Part shown: positions 6,954 to 9,682 of the stretch, one piece after another | How the letters are laid out: every line of letters begins with the position of its first letter | Position numbering within the stretch: the stretch's first letter is position 1 | NCBI GenBank assembly: GCA_023424585.1 | Contig: JAFADT010000782.1 | Span: 1-9,682, forward strand | Reading direction: 5' to 3' | Origin: Pseudomonadota bacterium | GTDB taxonomy: Bacteria; Myxococcota; Myxococcia; Myxococcales; Myxococcaceae | DNA: 9,682 bases | Notes under the pieces: generated by a model | What the model saw: only the letters and a program-made list of their open reading frames with translations | What the model was told of the DNA's origin: nothing | The model's database searches: none | Made by a program: the position numbers and the translations under genes

Positions 6954-7627
6954 TTCGCGCGGCCAAGGGTGGGCCCTTCGGGTGGGCCGTGGACCGGTAC
7001 ATCGGGTGGAAGGTCCGCTCGACGTTCCGGGGGCTGTGGGTGCGCGGCGAGCTGCCCGCCGACGGCGTGGGCCGGCTCGTCTACCTGAACCACACCAACT
7101 GGTGGGACGGCTTCGTGCTACACCAGCTCTGCCAGGTCGCGGGTTGGGACGGCTACTGCCTGATGGACGAGGACACTCTGCGCCGCTACCCCTTCCACAC
7201 GAAGATGGGCGCCTTCAGCATCCGCAAGCAGGACGCGATGTCGTCCCTGGCCTCCCTGAGGTACGCGAAGGAGCTGCTGCGCAGGCCGCGAGCGGCCGTG
7301 TGTGTCTTCCCGGAAGGCGAGCACCGGCCCTTCGGCGTCCACCCGCTGCGGCTGGAGCGTGGCGTGGAGCTGCTGGCCCGCGCGGCGAAGGCGGAGTGCG
7401 TGCCCATCGCCATCCGCTACGCCTTCTTCGAGCACGAGCGCCCGGACGTGCTGCTGGAGGTGGGCGCGGTCCACGAGGCCGGGCCGCTCGAGCGCTTCCA
7501 GCGCGGGCTGGAGACGGTGGTGCGGCGGGTGTCCGAGGCCACCCGCCTGGAGGGCTTCACGCGGAAGGTGGCGGGGGCGCGCGGCGTGGCGGAGCGCTGG
7601 GACCGCGCGCGGGGCCTGGGCCCATGA
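6950..7627 (+). CDS. PlsC/LPLAT-type acyltransferase (orf9 of the carB operon)
   Basis: A 225-residue acyltransferase of the lysophospholipid acyltransferase superfamily. The catalytic HX4D motif is NHTNWWD (H48, D53), the acceptor-binding motif is FPEGEHRP (120-127), and VPIAIRY (151-157) is the fourth motif. No convincing membrane segment is seen. It starts at TTG 6950, overlapping the crtYd stop as TTGA, with GGGAGG at 6934-6939; no ATG or GTG lies before the catalytic motif in a better position, and upstream in-frame starts fall inside crtYd. In the M. xanthus operon this is orf9. The best functional guess is esterification of the carotenoid glucoside with a fatty acid, matching the esterified pigments of myxobacteria; an ordinary phospholipid role is the alternative. 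Family certain, substrate inferred. Confidence 0.85.
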   Translation: MIRAAKGGPFGWAVDRYIGWKVRSTFRGLWVRGELPADGVGRLVYLNHTNWWDGFVLHQLCQVAGWDGYCLMDEDTLRRYPFHTKMGAFSIRKQDAMSSLASLRYAKELLRRPRAAVCVFPEGEHRPFGVHPLRLERGVELLARAAKAECVPIAIRYAFFEHERPDVLLEVGAVHEAGPLERFQRGLETVVRRVSEATRLEGFTRKVAGARGVAERWDRARGLGP

Positions 7628-8484
7628 GCCTGCGCATCCGCACCATCGCCCGGCTCACCGGCATCCGCGAGGCCACGCTGCGCGCCTGGGAGCGCCGCTA
7701 CGGCTTCCCGCGCCCGGAGCGCAGCGAGAACAACTACCGCGTCTATTCGCGCGATGAGCTGGACGCCGTCCACCGGGTGGCGAAGCTGATGGAGGAGGGC
7801 CTCGCGGTGAGCGAGGCCATCGCCCAGGTGCGCGACGAGCCCCGCACGTTCGGCCCGCCGGGAGTGAGGCACCTGGAGCGCTTCTGGGCGGCGGTGATGG
7901 AGCTGGACTCGGAGGCCGCGGACGCGGCGCTGTCCGAGGCCCAGGCGGGGCTGGATGCCATCACGTGCTGCGACACCGTCCTCGTCCCGCTGCTGCGGGA
8001 CATGGCCTCCCGCCTGGACGTGGCGCGCGAGCACATGGCGTCCGCGCTGGTGCGGCATCGGCTGCGCATGCTGCTGACGGGGATGGAGCGCGTGGGGGAG
8101 GGGCCCCGGGGGCTCCTGGCGTGTCCGGCGAGGGACCACCACGAGGGGGGCTTGCTCGCGCTGGGCGTGCACCTCAAGGCGCGGGGGTGGCGGGTGACGC
8201 TGCTCGGGGCGGACACGCCCGCGGAGGCGTTGCGGGGGGCCTGCCTGCAGGTGCGCCCGGACGTGGTGGCGCTGTCGTTCAGCCGCCGCCGGGACGTGGG
8301 GGACTTCGTCTCGGTGTTGTCGGAGGCGATGCAGGCGTGCGTGCCCGCGCCGGTGGTGGTAGGCGGTCCTGGGGCGCGGGAGCACCTGAAGGCGCTGTTC
8401 ACCCTGGGCGCGCAGTACGCGGAGTCCGCGGAGGAGCTCATCGCCGTCTGGCAGCAGGCGCGAAACGCGCAGAACCGACCATGA
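7624..8484 (+). CDS. carA: MerR-family repressor CarA with B12-binding domain, lacking the Trp-cap segment
   Basis: A 286-residue repressor. Residues 3-70 form a MerR-type winged helix (IRTIARLTGIREATLRAWER, wing at YRVYSRDEL). Residues about 85-155 correspond to the helical bundle, and 163-280 to a cobalamin-binding fold with DxHxxG at 171-176 and GG at 247-248. In M. xanthus CarA shuts the carB promoter in the dark, works without B12, and is released in light by the antirepressor CarS binding its DNA-binding domain. Against CarH next door it lacks exactly the block WHAGA, so it has no Trp cap and no light-state His ligand, while EH (136-137) is kept. The start ATG 7624 overlaps the acyltransferase stop; no good Shine-Dalgarno sequence precedes it, so it probably depends on coupling. 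The C-terminus QYAESAEELIAVWQQ is confidently coding. Confidence 0.93.
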   Translation: MSLRIRTIARLTGIREATLRAWERRYGFPRPERSENNYRVYSRDELDAVHRVAKLMEEGLAVSEAIAQVRDEPRTFGPPGVRHLERFWAAVMELDSEAADAALSEAQAGLDAITCCDTVLVPLLRDMASRLDVAREHMASALVRHRLRMLLTGMERVGEGPRGLLACPARDHHEGGLLALGVHLKARGWRVTLLGADTPAEALRGACLQVRPDVVALSFSRRRDVGDFVSVLSEAMQACVPAPVVVGGPGAREHLKALFTLGAQYAESAEELIAVWQQARNAQNRP

Positions 8485-8504
8485 AGCACCCACACCATGG
8501 CTGA
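8481..8504 (+). other. Seven-codon mini-ORF bridging carA and carH
   Basis: ATG 8481 overlaps the carA stop as ATGA, like the other junctions of the operon, but opens a seven-codon frame (MKHPHHG) that ends at TGA 8502-8504, just inside carH, whose ATG is at 8497. It could serve as a re-initiation stepping stone, since carH has no evident Shine-Dalgarno sequence. It may equally be an accidental relic of a former direct overlap. Confidence 0.3.
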
Positions 8505-9399
8505 GCGCACCTATCGCATCCACGTCGCCGCGGAGCTGTCGGGGGTCCGGGTGGAGCTCATCCGGGCCTGGGAGCGCCGCTACGGGGTGCTCGCGCCGGA
8601 GCGCACGCCCGCGGGCTACCGCGTCTACACCGACCGCGACGTGGCCCTGCTCAAGCGGCTCAAGGCGCTGACGGACGAGGGGGTGTCCATCAGCGAGGCG
8701 GCGAAGCTGTTGCCCCAGCTGCGCGCGGAGCTGGAGGTGGCCGCTCCCCCTCCCGTCGAGGGCCCCGAGGAGCGGACCGGGTCGCAGCCGGAGACGTGGC
8801 GCGCGGCGGTGCTGTCCGCGGCCCAGGCGTATGACCAGCCCCGCGTGGTGCGCGTCCTGGATGAAGTGCTGGCGGCGCTGCCGCCCTTGAGGGCCTTCGA
8901 GGACGTGCTGGTGCCGGTGCAGCGCGAGGTGGGCGAGCGTTGGCATGCGGGAGCCCTCACGGTGGCGCAGGAGCACCTGGTGACGCAGGTGGTGCGCGAG
9001 CGGCTGGTGAGCCTGCTGCACGGCTCTCCTCGCGGAGGGCACAAGCACGCGGTGCTGGCGTGCTTCCCGGAGGAGGAGCACGAGATTGGCCTGCTGGGCG
9101 CGGCGTTGCGGCTGCGGTACGCGGGCCTGCGGGTGACGCTGTTGGGGCAGCGCGTGCCGGCGGAGGGGCTGGGTGAGACGGTGGCGCGGGCAAGGCCAGA
9201 CGTGGTGGGCCTGTCCGCGGTGACCAACCAGGGCGCCACGGTGTTCGAGGACGTGCTCGGCCACATCCGGCAGGCGCTGCCCAAGGGCCTGCCCCTCTGG
9301 GTGGGAGGCCCCGCCGCCCAGACGCACGCGGACGTCTGCGAGCGCCTGGGCGTGACGCTCTTCACCCACGAGGACGACTGGTCACGGATGGCGGGCTGA
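8497..9399 (+). CDS. carH: CarH, adenosylcobalamin-dependent photoreceptor repressor
   Basis: A 300-residue MerR-like repressor whose light sensor is coenzyme B12. The N-terminal winged helix (5-72) contains VELIRAWERRYG and the wing GYRVYTDRD. After a Pro/Glu-rich linker (about 80-98) come the four-helix bundle (100-180) and the Rossmann-like cobalamin domain. The Wx9EH motif is intact (W149, E159, H160), as is ExHxxG (E193, H195, G198), H195 being the expected lower ligand; H150 matches the His that binds cobalt after photolysis in Thermus CarH. S240 and GG (270-271) complete the cobalamin pocket. In the dark such proteins form AdoCbl-bound tetramers on DNA; light breaks the Co-C bond and the tetramer falls apart. 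The ATG at 8497 is the only start near the HTH; it lies 12 bases after the carA stop without a clear ribosome binding site. Confidence 0.94.
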   Translation: MAERTYRIHVAAELSGVRVELIRAWERRYGVLAPERTPAGYRVYTDRDVALLKRLKALTDEGVSISEAAKLLPQLRAELEVAAPPPVEGPEERTGSQPETWRAAVLSAAQAYDQPRVVRVLDEVLAALPPLRAFEDVLVPVQREVGERWHAGALTVAQEHLVTQVVRERLVSLLHGSPRGGHKHAVLACFPEEEHEIGLLGAALRLRYAGLRVTLLGQRVPAEGLGETVARARPDVVGLSAVTNQGATVFEDVLGHIRQALPKGLPLWVGGPAAQTHADVCERLGVTLFTHEDDWSRMAG

Positions 9400-9415
9400 G
9401 CGTCCGCCGTGCTCC

Positions 9416-9540
9416 TCAGTGCGCCAGGGCCCCGAGGGCCTTCGCCTGCGCGTCGATGAAGTGCCCGGAGTCCGAGTCCACCGGATCCGAACCTCCGTGA
9501 GCCACTTGATGCGCCGCTCCGACCGTCCATCACCACCGAG
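9416..9540 (-). pseudogene. Possible frameshifted 3' remnant of a convergent gene
   Basis: On the minus strand a frame ends at TGA (9418-9416) with DSGHFIDAQAKALGALAH. From the GTG at 9481-9479 to the stop every codon ends in G or C except the stop, as in real genes here. Going back beyond about 9484, this frame loses that bias and meets a TGA at 9532-9530. The neighbouring minus frame instead takes over the coding-like look (RSERRIKWLTEVRI). A single-base frameshift near 9482-9486 would join them. I do not recognise the family and the whole stretch is only about 40 residues, so it could be chance. It would be the tail of a gene convergent with carH, the rest having been lost. Confidence 0.27.
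9426..9442 (+). terminator. GC-rich hairpin after carH, weak terminator candidate
   Basis: AGGGCCC, loop CGA and GGGCCTT form a seven-pair stem including one G-T wobble, starting 27 bases after the carH stop. No T-run follows, so it is not a standard intrinsic terminator. Its position at the end of the operon is the only support, and in this GC-rich DNA such stems arise by chance. Confidence 0.25.
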
Positions 9541-9639
9541 GAGAGTGGAAACAACGATCTCTTTGGCCTCTATAACCAGTGCTACGCCAACGAGCCGCCG
9601 TGGACCCAGGTGGGCACGGATCATCCCTATGGAGAGTAG
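9460..9639 (+). pseudogene. Start-less open stretch, possible C-terminal gene fragment
   Basis: This frame is open from just after TGA 9457-9459 to TAG 9637-9639 (59 codons) and has no usable ATG, GTG or TTG near its beginning. Its later part, from about 9533, reads TTEESGNNDLFGLYNQCYAN and ends VGTDHPYGE, with a plausible mix of aromatic and polar residues. Third-position GC there is visibly lower than in the carotenoid genes. The first part overlaps the minus-strand remnant, so both cannot be coding over their full length. It may be the displaced 3' end of a gene whose body is gone; it lies four bases before the next start, as in an operon. Product unknown. Confidence 0.3.
9548..9576 (+). 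promoter_or_regulatory. Possible sigma70-like promoter
   Basis: TATAAC at 9571-9576 matches the -10 consensus at five of six positions. GAAACA at 9548-9553, 17 bases upstream, is a poor -35 (three of six). It sits in a locally AT-richer patch and would drive the gene beginning at 9644. It overlaps the start-less open stretch, so one of the two readings is probably wrong. Confidence 0.2.
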
Positions 9640-9643
9640 GCCC

Positions 9644-9682
9644 ATGTCGATGAGGGAAATGCTCGAAGAGGTGTCACGTCTG
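9644..9682 (+). CDS. Start of an unidentified gene, cut by the window end
   Basis: ATG 9644 is preceded by GGAGAG (9631-9636) with a seven-base spacer, a good ribosome binding site, and opens a frame of 13 codons to the window edge (MSMREMLEEVSRL). The amphipathic, Glu/Arg-rich beginning suggests a helix but no family can be named. It begins four bases after the TAG of the preceding open stretch. A second in-frame ATG at 9650 is a less well spaced alternative. It is separated from carH by 244 bases, so it is probably not part of the carotenoid operon. Confidence 0.45.
   Translation, partial: MSMREMLEEVSRL

Noticed and set aside
6982..7623. In-frame upstream extension of carA, which would fuse 214 residues to the HTH
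   Set aside because: The extension is an out-of-frame reading of the acyltransferase gene; MerR domains begin at the N-terminus, as from ATG 7624.
7417..9369. 650-codon open frame on the minus strand across carA and carH
   Set aside because: Its translation is rich in Arg, His, Gln and Pro without any domain, and it is the antisense shadow of two well-supported genes in very GC-rich DNA.
9382..9645. 87-codon minus-strand open frame taken as a complete gene
   Set aside because: Only a middle part looks coding. The ends run into carH and into a frame with poor codon use; it is treated as part of a possible frameshifted remnant instead.
1..9682. RNA genes, CRISPR arrays, insertion sequences, riboswitches, phage or mobile-element genes
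   Set aside because: No tRNA-like cloverleaf, repeat-spacer array, transposase or terminal inverted repeats could be seen; the genes are packed with almost no intergenic space before 9400.

Overview
The window is very GC-rich with strong G/C preference at third codon positions. It carries, in order, the genes of the light-induced carB carotenoid operon of Myxococcus xanthus, minus most of the first gene. It almost certainly comes from a myxobacterium of the Myxococcaceae (Myxococcus, Corallococcus, Pyxidicoccus or a relative); the genus cannot be fixed from the sequence alone.

Layout, all on the + strand: the last 44 codons of crtE (GGPP synthase); a CrtI-type desaturase (crtIa); phytoene synthase (crtB); a second CrtI-family oxidoreductase (CrtD-like); carotenoid 1,2-hydratase (crtC); a GT21-like membrane glycosyltransferase; the two halves of a heterodimeric lycopene beta-cyclase (crtYc, crtYd); a PlsC-type acyltransferase; then two tandem MerR/B12-domain repressors, carA and carH. 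Every junction from crtIa/crtB to the acyltransferase/carA is a 4-base stop/start overlap (seven ATGA, one TTGA), so the block looks like one translationally coupled transcript. The carB promoter and operator must lie upstream of crtE, outside the window.

Together the genes make GGPP and phytoene, desaturate phytoene, cyclise one end of the chain, and hydrate and desaturate the other. The distal glycosyltransferase and acyltransferase fit glucosylation and fatty-acid esterification, matching the myxobacton-type carotenoid glucoside esters of this group. The two last genes encode the repressors of the operon itself: CarH keeps every residue expected of an adenosylcobalamin photoreceptor, while CarA lacks a five-residue block holding the Trp cap and the light-state His ligand. 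No second desaturase crtIb (carC), no recognisable ketolase and no carQRS genes are present here; in M. xanthus carC and carQRS lie elsewhere.

After carH (9400-9682) coding quality drops. There is a possible frameshifted 3' gene remnant on the minus strand, a start-less open stretch on the plus strand with lower GC, a possible sigma70-like promoter, and the first 13 codons of another gene starting at 9644. This is the least explained part of the window. The rest is a clean example of a known system rather than a new one.
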